NCBI GenBank assembly: GCA_003833135.1
Contig: QZLH01000255.1
Location: forward strand, 18,584 to 42,222
DNA from: Oehlia diaphana
Lineage: Eukaryota; Glomeromycota; Glomeromycetes; Glomerales; Glomeraceae
DNA length: 23,639 bases
Direction of reading: 5' to 3'
The notes under the pieces: generated by a model
Seen by the model: only the letters and a program-made list of their open reading frames with translations
Told to the model about the DNA's origin: nothing
Database searches by the model: none
Position numbers and translations under genes: made by a program
Part shown: positions 9,510 through 19,440 of the stretch, one piece after another
How the letters are laid out: the number at the start of each line of letters is the position of its first letter
Numbering within the stretch: the stretch's first letter is position 1

Positions 9510-10120
9510 ATTTTTCACAAAAAGCAAGTCTTAAAATATTTAGAACAAATTTTATTAGTGGCTAAACAAAGAATTTTATTATGGAGAAAAATTCAACAAC
9601 AATTTTTTAATATTATTAAGTCATTGAAGATTCCTAACCACTTTAACAAAATGCCTACTAATATAGGAGAGATTCTAAACTGTGCACTGAGAACTCTAAC
9701 TAAAGATTAAATATCTAGTAAAGTTTCTGGTATATTTGTTATACAGTATGTGAAAATAAGCTTTATTTAAAAATACAAAGAAAACAAACCTGAAGGTAGT
9801 AATGCATAATTTCAAAATATATTATAGTGTGTATTGTTAGTAACAGTTCCAATAATATATTTAAAATTACAGTAGTATTATCAAGATCTAAAAATGGAAC
9901 AGTCTTGACGAAGTAAATTCTTTTAAAATCAATCAGTTATTGCCATTTATTAAAACTCTCATTCAACATAAATCAGACAATGTGGATATTCAACTTAAAG
10001 AATGAACTTGCTCAACTACTCTTTGGTTAGAATAACATGACATTATTTTAAATGGCAATACTACCAAGGCTAACCACATTGTTTGTATTCAAATTCTTAA
10101 GATAGGCCTATTGATCATAG
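9510..10120 (+). pseudogene. Unidentified decayed coding remnant
   Basis: Protein-like text appears on the plus strand with stops and shifts. It includes KQVLKYLEQILLVAKQRILL and RKIQQQFFNIIKSLKIPNHF at 9520-9650, NKMPTNIGEILNCALRTLTK after that, and NSLDEVNSFKINQLLPFIKT with TLIQHKSDNVDIQLKE near 9895-10005. The amphipathic Leu/Gln pattern and shared orientation suggest one parent gene, perhaps an accessory gene of the downstream element. I do not recognise the family. Confidence 0.3.
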
Positions 10121-13099
10121 AGAAAATAAATAATTAAAAGAATTTGTGTTTATTTAATGTTTAAAGAAATATTAAGATAATTTACCTAAATAGACATATA
10201 TAGTGTATTTATAACATAACAAACAATAAGTTAATAGACATATACTTCAATTCAAATACAAGAACTGAAGTAACTAGTAAAGGCAGTGCTTCAGCTAAGC
10301 ACAAGTAGGCACAGTGGATGTCCTAGTTAATTTAGTTTATATGAACAAATTAATTTTTAACAGTTATTAAACAAAAATCAAATTCGGTATATAAGGAGTT
10401 AAATTCCTTCAAAATCGATCTTTACGAAACTTCAGGAAACTAGTTATTCTTATTTAATTATATTATAATAATTTTATTTCAATTCTAAACTTTTTCTTGA
10501 TACCATTACAAGAGTATTCCGAGTGAATTTAAATTATTGACAAAAGAAAAGCAAGACTCTATTCTTCCTTTACAGAATGGCAAATATTCAAAAAACATTA
10601 AAATCAAAGTCAAAATATCTGAATTCACAAAACTTATTATTTTAAAAGAATGGTAAAGAAATCATGGAAATTAAATGGTACAAAATATAATATAGGCCAA
10701 AATTATTTAGAAGATTAAACTCTTATAACCAGCAAAAATCTTTATTCTTAGCTTAAAAATAATATGAATTTCTTATCAAAATAGTAAATGAACTTATAGC
10801 TTTTTTTATGGCAAATTAAGTTACTTCCCCTATATTACTTTTTTCAGATGGTTTTACTTAACTTACTTTGCAAAATTTCCTCTTCTGAGAGATCCAATTA
10901 CCAAACTTTCTTTAACTTCCTCCATAGTCTATAAGACAATTCCACTACCTCTGCTGAAGTTTGCAATATTTAATTAAAATCTTTTATTATATATCCCATA
11001 CTTTTAATTTGTTAATACATCTTACATTAAAACTTATACAAATCATAGGAGAAAGAATGCAAATTTCTTTAGTAAATAATATTAATAAGTTATATAAATT
11101 ATAAAAATTGATTGAAAATAATAAGTAGAAAATGTGTAGAATAATAATATAGCAAGCAGATCAAGAGCTATAGATAGAAATTCATTATGAAATAAAGTTT
11201 TTAATATGCATGTCATCACCTTATCTGTTATCTATTAAAGTAAAATAGTTAGAAATTGAATTGGTAATATAATCTTAAACCTAATATGCATATTCAATCA
11301 AGATACATTACAATACAATGATTAAAAGATATAATAATTGATGATATAACATGAAAAGATCCAATTGCTAGTAAAGTAATTAGCAATGATTCAAATCAAA
11401 GTATTTAAATGCACTAATCCAAATTTTACAATGAACTTTCTGAGCTACAAAATCCTAAAAAAACTCTATTTTGATTGGTTCTATACTTGCAACATGATAA
11501 CTATTATTATACTCTTATGTTCCTATTTTCCTTATTAAATTTCTATTTTTACAAAAGAAAATTATATTTAAAAAATCATCAATTACATTCTGCTACTCCT
11601 AAGATAAGTATTATGTTGCTTCAAGTTTTTTCATTTTCACTTCTTTTTTTTAGTTGCTCTCATTCCAATTTTCATTTGCTCTTCTTTTTTACTTTTATTT
11701 TTTTTAAAAAATATAAGAACATATCTAAAAAAATATAAAAAGCAATTTTTTACTTCAATTATATCCTTCCATGGAAATTCACAAATAAATAATGTACTAG
11801 TAATTCATATATAGTTAGAAGATACAAAAATAACTGTTCTTAAAAATCAAGACATTAGTTATTAAAAAGGACCAATTAACAGATGATTTAATTTGTATTC
11901 AAGGGAACAATATAATTATATTTGAAAAATTGCATTTGGTATGTAATCATGGCTTATCATGCCAATAGAATTCCACCTGCAGGACTTTCTTGGATTATCA
12001 ACTCTATTCATTCAGACTAACTTGGAATGATACTAGAAAGAAATTATAATTCATAACAAGAAGTTGCTTACTCTATCAGCAAAATATAAAAAAACACTTA
12101 ATAAATTTGAAGATGGAAATATCAGTAACTATATATTAGTTGATATTAATTTCTAAATACTTTCAACACTTAACCATGGAATCTGTAACTTCAAAACCAC
12201 CAAAGTTAGATATGCTTTTTACAAAGGCAACATTGATAATCATCTTCCAAAACAATAAAATGATAATGATAACAAAAAATACAAGAGAAGCAGTACTTTT
12301 GGTTATAGTAAGAAGTGGTATAAATAGAAGAAGCAATAGCATCATTAATTGCTTTTTCTTTATGGTTGCAAATCTTGTGCCAATAATAATACCAGAGCTG
12401 AAACTAATTATATCCAATCCTGAAATTCAATATAAAGAAATTGTTAAAACAATGAAATAAACTATAAAGTATCATAATGGAGATACATATTTTCATGAAA
12501 AGAACTTCATGTAAATACAATAATATCAACATTTGGATTACCATCTCTATTTATTACTCTTACAACAAAAAAGATTTTATCATTAATGGGTTAAGAAGTA
12601 TTCTCAATGATAAAAAAAATTTTGGGAAAAAACTTGCAGTTGGATATTCAGTAGACTAAATACATTTTGAAATCAATAAAATTAATAGTTATAGCTAAAT
12701 GCTCAGGTTTATTAATATGGAAATAATTATTAGCTTGAAAGTTACTGGATACATTTTGATAAATATGAAGATAATAATGGTGGTTATGTTCAAAAAAGAA
12801 TTTCAAACTGCTACTGGCATAATTATTAATGACACAACAAAAGCATATGTTAGATAATTATATGTATCACAAATTATCTAAAAGTTACCAAAAGGTAGTT
12901 ATCATTTCTTCAATATACCAAATAGTCATTAGTATAGAATTAAAAAAGAAAGCTTTACAAAAATGATCACAGAGTAGGAGACTGTCACAAAATTTTAAAA
13001 GACATAAATAATTATGGTACTATTCTAACAAATACCATTACATACTATATTTTATATACAGCTTATTAAAAAGCACATTGGAAAAATCCTATACATTCA

Positions 13100-13750
13100 G
13101 AATGGGTAATTTAACTAACTTTTTTGAAAGGGTAGTATTTCAAAATCATGGTACAGCACATACACATGATATATATTGTTTCTAAATCTATTGAATAAAT
13201 GATTGATAAAAATCTTATAAGATCTGATTTACTTAACCCAAATATTGAATCTGATTTATATGAAAAAGTAAAAGCAAATCAAGTTTATACATTGCAGTGC
13301 AAAATTTGGGGTCTAGCTACTTTAAATCATACTTGTAAAAAAGTAAATAATTAACCACAACTACATCTATCACTATCACAATAATTTCAAACAGATAAAT
13401 TCTATTAGCAAAAGCCAGATGAATTTAGAATTTCCTCATCCATTTTTCCATTTACATATTTTGATATTGATACTAAACATTATATTTACAGATGTATTAA
13501 AGCTAAAGATCAATTTACTTTGGCTAGATGGTTATTTGAATTTGGAAAGCAACATTTGCACTGGGTTGTCATTTCTTATGAAGAATTTAAAAATCAATTA
13601 GAATAAGGTGATGATGAAATAGTACCATATCATTCTATAACTTTAATGATACAATACATTAGTTCTAGAAAATTAGTCTTTTATTTAACAAAATATATAG
13701 CAAAATCAAAATCATTCCATGTTTTTAATATACAAAAAAGTGATATATAA
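13100..13750 (+). pseudogene. Helitron Rep (HUH endonuclease) remnant
   Basis: The HUH metal-binding motif survives as GTAHTHDIY (13150-13176), with both histidines present. After a frameshift the text continues VSKSIE-stop-MIDKNLIRSDL, then LNPNIESDLYEKVKANQ, and NHTCKK, as in the Helitron replication initiator. The catalytic tyrosine region reads YLTKYIAKSKSFHVFNI with tyrosines encoded at 13682 and 13694, matching the Y-x3-Y pattern (YxxKY) of Helitron Rep. Between them a decayed stretch retains FPFTYFDIDTKHYIYRCIKA and ARWLFEFGKQHLHWVVISYE. A live Rep nicks and joins single DNA strands in rolling-circle transposition. Here several stops make it inactive; the stop after QLE and the one after SDI sit where Gln fits. 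Confidence 0.68.
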
Positions 13751-14575
13751 AATCAAAGAACATATAGTAACTCAACTTATATTTTATGAAAAGAAATATT
13801 CTGCAAAAGGATTTCTTACATAAATGATGTCAAAAAAGCTTGGGAAAAGCTTGAAATTCAAAAATTAGGATCTGTGGAATAATGCCCTTAATATCGGGAG
13901 AAACTATTTGTAAATCTTTTTATGCTATTACTCACCTTACTACTAATTATCCTATAAGTAGATAAAAATCTATTTGACCTATTAAATTGATGAAAATGAT
14001 GATCAATTATATTGAAAAATATTTTGACCTTCCAGAAGAATTTAATAATTTAAATTATTCACAACACTTTTAAAATTATGAAGTAGTAATTACTAGACCA
14101 ACAACTTAATAATATGATAAATTAGGAAATTATATAATTAAAAGAACAAATCAAAAATTAAATATTTAAAATTAGAAGATAGAGAACTCTATTTTTTTAT
14201 TAAAAACTTCTACTTGAAATTCCTTGCAGATAAAAAAAAGAAGAATTGCCCAATTACTTAGCAGTTTTTTAACATATTAAGAACTAAACATTGGTTGCAT
14301 AATCATTCTGAATTTCAAGAATCTGATACAACAAATCACCTAAGATTTTTTGCATTCACAATATAACTAAAGCTAAATCTTCAAATTTAGTAATTTTTTA
14401 GTAACCTAATTAATAATTTACAATCTATATCTCTATAACAGAATTTCTTACCATAGTATACAACACAATTACTTATTAATTGATTCTCCTATCATAATGC
14501 ATTGAATCTTCCAGATGATCAATTAAATGCTCTTTCTACAATTTGTTCTAAAATTATTAAAAAAACAAATATTCA

Positions 14576-16022
14576 TATTTTTTCATTACTGTAACTAGTA
14601 CTGAAAAATCATTTTTAATTAATTTAATTACTAATGATTTAAAAAGTAAAAAGTCAAATTATTTATTATTAGCTCCAACTGGTATAGCTGGCACAAATAT
14701 TGGGGTGAAACTATATAATCTGCATTAAGAATTCATGAAACATATAGTGGTTTAAATCTTTAGCATGATTTTTCAAATATTTGAAAACTAGAGATACTTT
14801 AATTATTTATGAAATTCCTATAACATCTACTCTATTTTATTTTATCTCTGAAATGTTTTCTGTTATTCAGAAACAAACTAATGCATTCGGGGATTAAATG
14901 TTATAGTTGTTAGTGATTTAGCGCATCAATATAATTTAATGGATTTTTCATTTCATAAAGTGGTAAAATACCAAAATTGGTATTTTGAAATTGATTTGTT
15001 TTCAAAATCAATTTGTATCATTTTTTTCAAAATTGATTCATATCATTTATTTTTTCAAATTGATTTGTATTTCTTCATTCTCTTTATTTTTAAAAATTGA
15101 TTCGTAAATATATCTCCACATTTTACTTCCAGTAACTGATTTACCAGTATATAAATCATCAGAATGGAAACTCTTTTATCCTTTTATATTTTAAAAGAGC
15201 CACAAAGACAAAATCAAGATATGCAATATTATAATGCCTTACAAAAAATTAAATTTGGTAATATTTTTATAACTACATGGACTCTTTTATATAAAAAGAA
15301 AAATAATTTTAATTATTATAAACCTCTTAATACTATTCTTAATATTAAAAATATTGTTGAATATAATCAAATTGCAACATTATTTGTAATATATATGTTA
15401 CCAGAAATGAAGATAAATTACAAACTAGTCTCCTGTAAATCCATAAATATTCTGCTCTCCCTCAACTCTTACAGCCCTATTAGTTCAGCTATTGATTTTA
15501 TTGATAATCAACAATACAATCCAGATGATGCACAAAAACTTTTTAAGAAAAAACTAACTTTACTTTCTAGTTATTTAAGTTTGCAAAAAAGGTGCTTAAG
15601 TTATATATCTTAAAAATAATCTAATAGATCAAAATATATATAATGGTACTATTGTAGTAGTTATAACTGATCTTGATTTACAAGAATAGCTTTTAGTGTA
15701 AAGGGTGGTATCATTAATATTGGAATTAAAAAAGAAACTGCAGCATTTATAATTAAAGGAAGCCATCAAGTAGATATCAATTTCCTTTACAAAATGCATT
15801 TGCACTTACAGTTCATAAAACACAAATTTAACTTTACCAGAAGTTTCTGTAAGTCTTGATAACCAATTTTTGCTGCTGGCCAAGCATACATTGTATTAAA
15901 TAGATATCAGATTTATCTAAACTGCATATAGCTTCCTTACATTCTTCTGCTTTTATTACAGAAGTCAATAATGAAGAATATAAACATCTAGAACAAAAGC
16001 TGCTGTTCCATTACCTTTATAA
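14576..16022 (+). pseudogene. PIF1-family Helitron helicase remnant
   Basis: The region begins with a degenerate Walker A (TVTSTEKSFLINLI at about 14588-14630, where GSAGTGKS is expected). Motif Ia follows as LLLAPTGIAGTNI, then a decayed motif II region (TSTLFYFISEMFSVIQKQTN). Motif III VVSDLAHQY is cut from its continuation (PVTDLPVYKSSEWKLFYPF) by a repeat-bearing insertion. A 149-codon open block (15164-15613) covers KEPQRQNQDMQYYNALQKIK through NQQYNPDDAQKLFKKKL. The C-terminal motifs survive in shifted frames as LTVHKTQ and LTLPEVSVSLDNQ, ending EQKAAVPLPL and TAA at 16020-16022. PIF1 helicases unwind DNA 5' to 3'; in Helitrons they drive strand displacement. The missing Gly residues in Walker A, the insertion and multiple stops make it dead. 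Confidence 0.72.
14986..15110. repeat. Minisatellite (about 25-35 bp unit) inside helicase remnant
   Basis: Five imperfect copies of an AAAATTGATTTGTATCATTT unit joined by T-rich spacers occur at about 14986-15110. The expected helicase text resumes at about 15125. They split helicase motif III from the following conserved PVTDLPVYKSSEW stretch. This shows the array arose or inserted after the coding sequence existed. Confidence 0.55.
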
Positions 16023-16175
16023 ATGTAAAATTTATTAAAATAATAACATTAATTTATAAAATAAAAACATTGGCTGGAGGATGAAGTCTCCTTAAATGCA
16101 TATTCTGGTTATAATATAAAGTAAGACAACTAAATTAGCATAACTGTACATTACATTAAGAATTAGAGAAAATTT

Positions 16176-16448
16176 TTAATTTAATATTAAGATTGGTGTT
16201 ATTTGCTGCATCAACTTGTTACCTATAACTTCCACTACTAAATGGAAGTAATGGAAATCTTTAGGATCAATTGGCATTTCTGAAAGATCAGCCTGATGCA
16301 TGGCATTCTCTTCCCATATGATTACCTTTGGACACTCTAACCACTTTCCTTTGGGGTTTCTTGTAGAGGTTGTAGTTTCACCTTTTACTCCAGAGAGATT
16401 GTAATATTTGCCATTCTTGGTATGTATTGTCATAAATAGATTATACAA
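16176..16448 (-). CDS. Hypothetical protein or gene fragment (90 aa)
   Basis: The frame runs from ATG at 16448 down to 16176. Its text looks coding: MYNLFMTIHTKNGKYYNLSG, KGKWLECPKVIIWEENAMHQ, PIDPKDFHYFHLVVEVIG. Composition is balanced, unlike chance frames nearby, and it lacks stops although it lies in the CpG-poor island where all else is broken. I do not recognise a family. It could be a young fragment of another mobile-element protein, or one exon of a larger gene. Strand is opposite to the Helitron. Confidence 0.4.
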   Translation of the reverse strand: MYNLFMTIHTKNGKYYNLSGVKGETTTSTRNPKGKWLECPKVIIWEENAMHQADLSEMPIDPKDFHYFHLVVEVIGNKLMQQITPILILN

Positions 16449-16779
16449 AATTTTTAGATTCTAAATTTAAATTAGACATTGGCATTCAATAGGTAATTAT
16501 TGAGAAACTTTATGCTTTATTTTGGCATATGTGTAATTTAGATTGAATCCGATTTATTTATTCTCTAATTATATGTTTATATTTTTTATATTTTTTATAT
16601 AAATTATAAAAATTGGGAATCAAGTCATAATTATTATAATTATTGTTATAAAACATCTCTTATTAATATATGAGATTTTCCTGTTTCTACATAATACTTT
16701 CTTTGACACTATTGAAGGTATAGTATTTAATAAATGAACAAAGTGTTGAATTCTATCAAACGTAATTTATTAATACATT

Positions 16780-17031
16780 CGTTTTCAAAATGTTGAAATT
16801 GATGTCGATCACGTCCCACGTAAGGTAGTGGTGACAAAAAAGACCAAAAAAAATTTTTTCACATAAGAAAAAATATAATGTAATGTATGTAAAATAATAC
16901 AAGATCATAGAACACTTTTTTACGCAAAGGATAGGTGAAATATCACGTGGTTGCTAATTGACATTCACAAACTATCCTGTGTTTGTCACCACCCTACGCG
17001 ATCGACATAGATTTCAACCATTTTGAAAACG
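16780..17031. mobile_element. MITE-like element with about 50-bp terminal inverted repeats
   Basis: The left arm (16780-16838) starts CGTTTTCAAAATGTTGAAAT and continues GATGTCGATCACG to GTGGTGACAAA. The right arm (16982-17031) is its near-exact reverse complement: TTTGTCACCACCCTACGCG, ATCGACAT, then TTTCAACCATTTTGAAAACG. The left arm carries about 8-9 extra bases near a doubled CACGT motif. The 143-base interior is A/T-rich with no coding frame. The structure is that of a non-autonomous DNA transposon. I could not see a certain target-site duplication; weaker similarity extends outward on both sides (to about 16760 and 17060), so the true ends may be slightly further out. Confidence 0.75.
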
Positions 17032-17469
17032 GCAATAATTGATAATAAGTAATATGTATTTACCGTAAAATCATAAATGATCACGTTATAGATTATGTGT
17101 CATACGTTACTTTGATGGATAATTTTCAGTCCGATTTTAGTAACCGGGAATAGTTATTCCGTGGATAAGATAATCATGTGAATACATGACTAATCATGGA
17201 ACACATTTCGAACTTGGATTATATAATCACTTAAATTTTGGGACGGGGACGGGTAGGAATTCCGATACTATAAAATTTGGCTAGAGCCGCATAACAAAAT
17301 TTAATACTGTATTACAAGACGGAATTCTTTTAAATTCAGCTGATCATTTAGTTCAATCCAAATAAATTTTAGCTTAAACACAAATTTCTAACTTTGGTAT
17401 ATTTTAATAGCAAATATTTGTAACATTTGTAACACGTATTATAACATAAAAGAACCTCTTTTTTTTAAC

Positions 17470-17470
<1 letters not shown>
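17032..17470. other. Upstream region of second F-box gene
   Basis: CpG-containing non-coding DNA. A GC-rich GGGACGGGGACGGGTAGG motif at about 17240-17257 is followed by ACTATAAAATTTGG at about 17266-17279, a plausible TATA box some 250 bases before the F-box start. No coding frame is seen. Confidence 0.4.

Positions 17471-17502
<32 letters not shown>
17471..17502 (+). promoter_or_regulatory. T12/A20 switch before second F-box gene
   Basis: Twelve Ts (17471-17482) run directly into twenty As (17483-17502), ending 17 bases before the ATG at 17520. The first F-box gene has the same arrangement in shorter form. It is a likely nucleosome-excluding promoter or leader element and could form a hairpin. 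Confidence 0.5.
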
Positions 17503-17506
<4 letters not shown>

Positions 17507-17519
17507 TGAAAAATAAAAA

Positions 17520-18953
17520 ATGACATTTCGACTTCCTATTGATTGCCTTAACGAAATTTTAGAATGGTTAGAAGATGATAAGATGACTTTATATTCATGT
17601 TTATTAGTTAACCGTTTTTGGTGTGAAATTTCGGTTAGAATTTTATGGAAGAATTATTTTGGACTTAATAATAAACAACGATTAAAAGTTCTTGATACTT
17701 TAATTTCTTGTTTACCTAAAGATTCAAAAGAACTTATTAAATATAAGAATGAAAATATTATTTTAACACAAACTTTACCATTATTTAATTATCCAACATT
17801 TTGTAAAATTCTTTCAATTGGTGAAATTATTATAATGATAAAATTATTTCTTGAAAGTGAAAGATTAATTCATTCTGAAAGTTTAAGAGATTTAATAGGA
17901 CGAGAAATTTTAAAAATGTTTATGAAACAAATTCCTTCATTAAAAAAATTAATTTATTATTCAATTGATGGGGAAATAAGAATTTCAAAAAGTATAACTT
18001 TAACACAATTTCTTGGAGCTAAAGAAAGTTTAATGGATCTTACAGAATTAAGATGTAGTTCAGATATTACATCAGAATTTTTTAATCAATTATCACAAAT
18101 ATGTCATAATATTCAAACATTAATTATAGAAATTGAATATAGTCATATTTCAGATGGGTTAAAAGATTTAATTTCTTCACAAAATAATTTAAAATATTTA
18201 TCATTAACAGATCCTTTTTTAAAAGATATGGATTGGTCAGGAATTATATCATCTTTAACAAAACATTCAATTACATTAACAAAATTACATATTCAAGTAA
18301 ATGGAAATAAGGAATTATCATTTATTAATAAATTTAAAAATTTACAAGAACTTTTTATTTTATTTGAATCTTATGGTTCTTCTAATTCTTCTAATAAACA
18401 TTTTAAAGATTTACAATATACAAAATTTGATCAATTACAAATTTTAAAGCTTGATGGAGGTTGTCCTAATTTTGAAATTTTGGTTAAATTTTTAGAAAAT
18501 AATGGTAAAAATTTAAAAGAATTTCATGTTAATGGTTATGGTTCTTTAAATTTAATTATTGCTAAATATTGTCCAAATTTATTATCTTTATATACTTTAT
18601 TTCCAAAGAATGAAATGGAAACATTAAAATTTATCTTTAATAATTGTCAAAATTTAGAATCTATTAAAATTTTATGTGGTGAAGGTTATTTAACTGAAAA
18701 AGAGATTTTAAAAATTGTTGCTATTCATTCCCCAAAAAATTTTCATGAATTAAAATTATATAATTTTGATATATCAGGTTCTGATTTTGAACCTTTTTTT
18801 ATTAATTGGAAAGATCGTGTACCATTAAAATCTATTTCTTTTATTATTGAATGTCATTTAAATGTTAAAAGAGAAAATATTGAATTACTTGAAAAATATA
18901 AAAATTTGGGTATTATTAAAAAATTTGAAATTAATGTAAAAGGTTTATATTAA
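17520..18953 (+). CDS. F-box/LRR-like protein (477 aa)
   Basis: This is an intronless gene whose start is fixed by an in-frame stop (17514-17516) just before the ATG. The F-box at residues 4-45 or so reads LPIDCLNEILEWLEDDKMT, then CLLVNRFWCEISVRILWKN, the Skp1-binding module of SCF ubiquitin ligases. The remainder has leucine-rich repeat-like spacing (LMDLTELRCSS, LKYLSLTD, LTKLHIQV, LQELFILFES, LQILKLDGG, LLSLYTLFP). The end matches the paralogue at 4377: SPKNFHELKLYNFDI, NWKDRVPLKSISFII, LGIIKKFE. This copy has about 29 more residues, several in an N/S/K-rich insertion near GSSNSSNKHFK. AATAAA motifs at 18956 and 19029 can serve polyadenylation. It probably recruits an unknown target for ubiquitination. 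Confidence 0.9.
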   Translation: MTFRLPIDCLNEILEWLEDDKMTLYSCLLVNRFWCEISVRILWKNYFGLNNKQRLKVLDTLISCLPKDSKELIKYKNENIILTQTLPLFNYPTFCKILSIGEIIIMIKLFLESERLIHSESLRDLIGREILKMFMKQIPSLKKLIYYSIDGEIRISKSITLTQFLGAKESLMDLTELRCSSDITSEFFNQLSQICHNIQTLIIEIEYSHISDGLKDLISSQNNLKYLSLTDPFLKDMDWSGIISSLTKHSITLTKLHIQVNGNKELSFINKFKNLQELFILFESYGSSNSSNKHFKDLQYTKFDQLQILKLDGGCPNFEILVKFLENNGKNLKEFHVNGYGSLNLIIAKYCPNLLSLYTLFPKNEMETLKFIFNNCQNLESIKILCGEGYLTEKEILKIVAIHSPKNFHELKLYNFDISGSDFEPFFINWKDRVPLKSISFIIECHLNVKRENIELLEKYKNLGIIKKFEINVKGLY

Positions 18954-19097
18954 AAAATAAAATAATAAATAATTGTATTATTATTTATATATTATCCTAG
19001 ATTTATTTGTATTTATTTATTTATTTATAATAAAACATATTATTATTATTAAACTATAGAATTGTGATGATAATTTTTAAAGTATAAAATTGAAAAA

Positions 19098-19440
19098 GTG
19101 CCTAATGTGACGTTTGTGTGTATCAAGACGAAGATAATGGTAAATGATAGTACTGATGATGCAGACCAAGACGAAGATATGATATGCTTGACGCGTCAGA
19201 AAATGATTTTGATTTGGAAGATGAATTTACGTGAAAATTGCTTTACGAAAAAAAACACTAAAAAAAAAACAAAATTAGTGGTTTCCAACTATATCTGATA
19301 TCAATAAAGTGATTTCTAGAGTTCTGACAATATTGAAGATTTATCTGATACATCAAATTTATATATCATTGAAGGCATAAATAAAAATGATACTATGGAA
19401 TTTACTCGGTGAAAAATGCTTGATCATACAACATAATTTT
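19098..19440 (+). pseudogene. Acidic coding remnant with frameshifts
   Basis: Plus-strand frames read, with one shift, DDADQDED then MLDASENDFDLEDEFT-stop-KLLYEK. Later comes SDNIEDLSDTSNLYIIEG followed by NKNDTMEFTR and a stop. The Asp/Glu/Ser-rich text resembles the acidic leader of transposase-like or chromatin-bound proteins, but no catalytic domain follows. The 66-codon frame starting at 19098 crosses the shift and is not itself a gene. Confidence 0.35.

Larger units (their letters stand above)
12477..16022 (+). mobile_element. Decayed Helitron-type rolling-circle transposon
   Basis: Plus-strand debris gives, in the right order, an N-terminal region of unknown function, a Helitron HUH Rep domain (about 13140-13740) and a PIF1-family helicase (about 14580-16022). 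That combination defines Helitrons. The N-terminal part includes a still open 60-codon frame at 12477-12659 (YYSYNKKDFIINGLRSILND, FGKKLAVGYSVD). Stops and frameshifts are many, so it cannot make active transposase. I could not fix the termini. A GGAG...CTCC imperfect hairpin at about 16077-16092 followed by CTGG is only a weak hint of a Helitron 3' end. The true 5' limit may lie well upstream inside the CpG-poor island. Confidence 0.72.
8460..16550. other. CpG-depleted island of mobile-element debris
   Basis: Reading both strands by eye I find only about a dozen CG dinucleotides in roughly 8 kb. Whole kilobases (for example 10560-13880) have none. Flanking DNA of similar AT content has several per kilobase on the left and many at 16760-17300. 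The island contains coding debris with many in-frame stops, including the Helitron at 12.5-16.0 kb. Between recognisable parts (8820-9500, 10350-11930, 14050-14500) I see only A/T-rich sequence with scattered protein-like scraps. Several stops sit where Gln or Arg codons fit, as expected from deamination of methylated cytosines. Confidence 0.6.

Noticed and set aside
11475..11738. 87-codon Phe/Leu/Ser-rich frame
   Set aside because: It has no ATG at its start (TTG) and is pyrimidine-rich composition inside decayed sequence; no domain.
12140..12460. Overlapping frames on both strands (106 codons plus, 84 codons minus)
   Set aside because: Both are open in the same place with hydrophobic low-complexity text, inside the decayed island. 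I could not decide that either is real.
13419..13601. 60-codon plus-strand frame
   Set aside because: Out-of-phase reading of the Helitron Rep remnant.
16072..16110. Helitron 3' end (hairpin GGAG/CTCC then CTGG)
   Set aside because: The stem is only four clean pairs and the spacing to CTGG is not convincing without other copies to compare.
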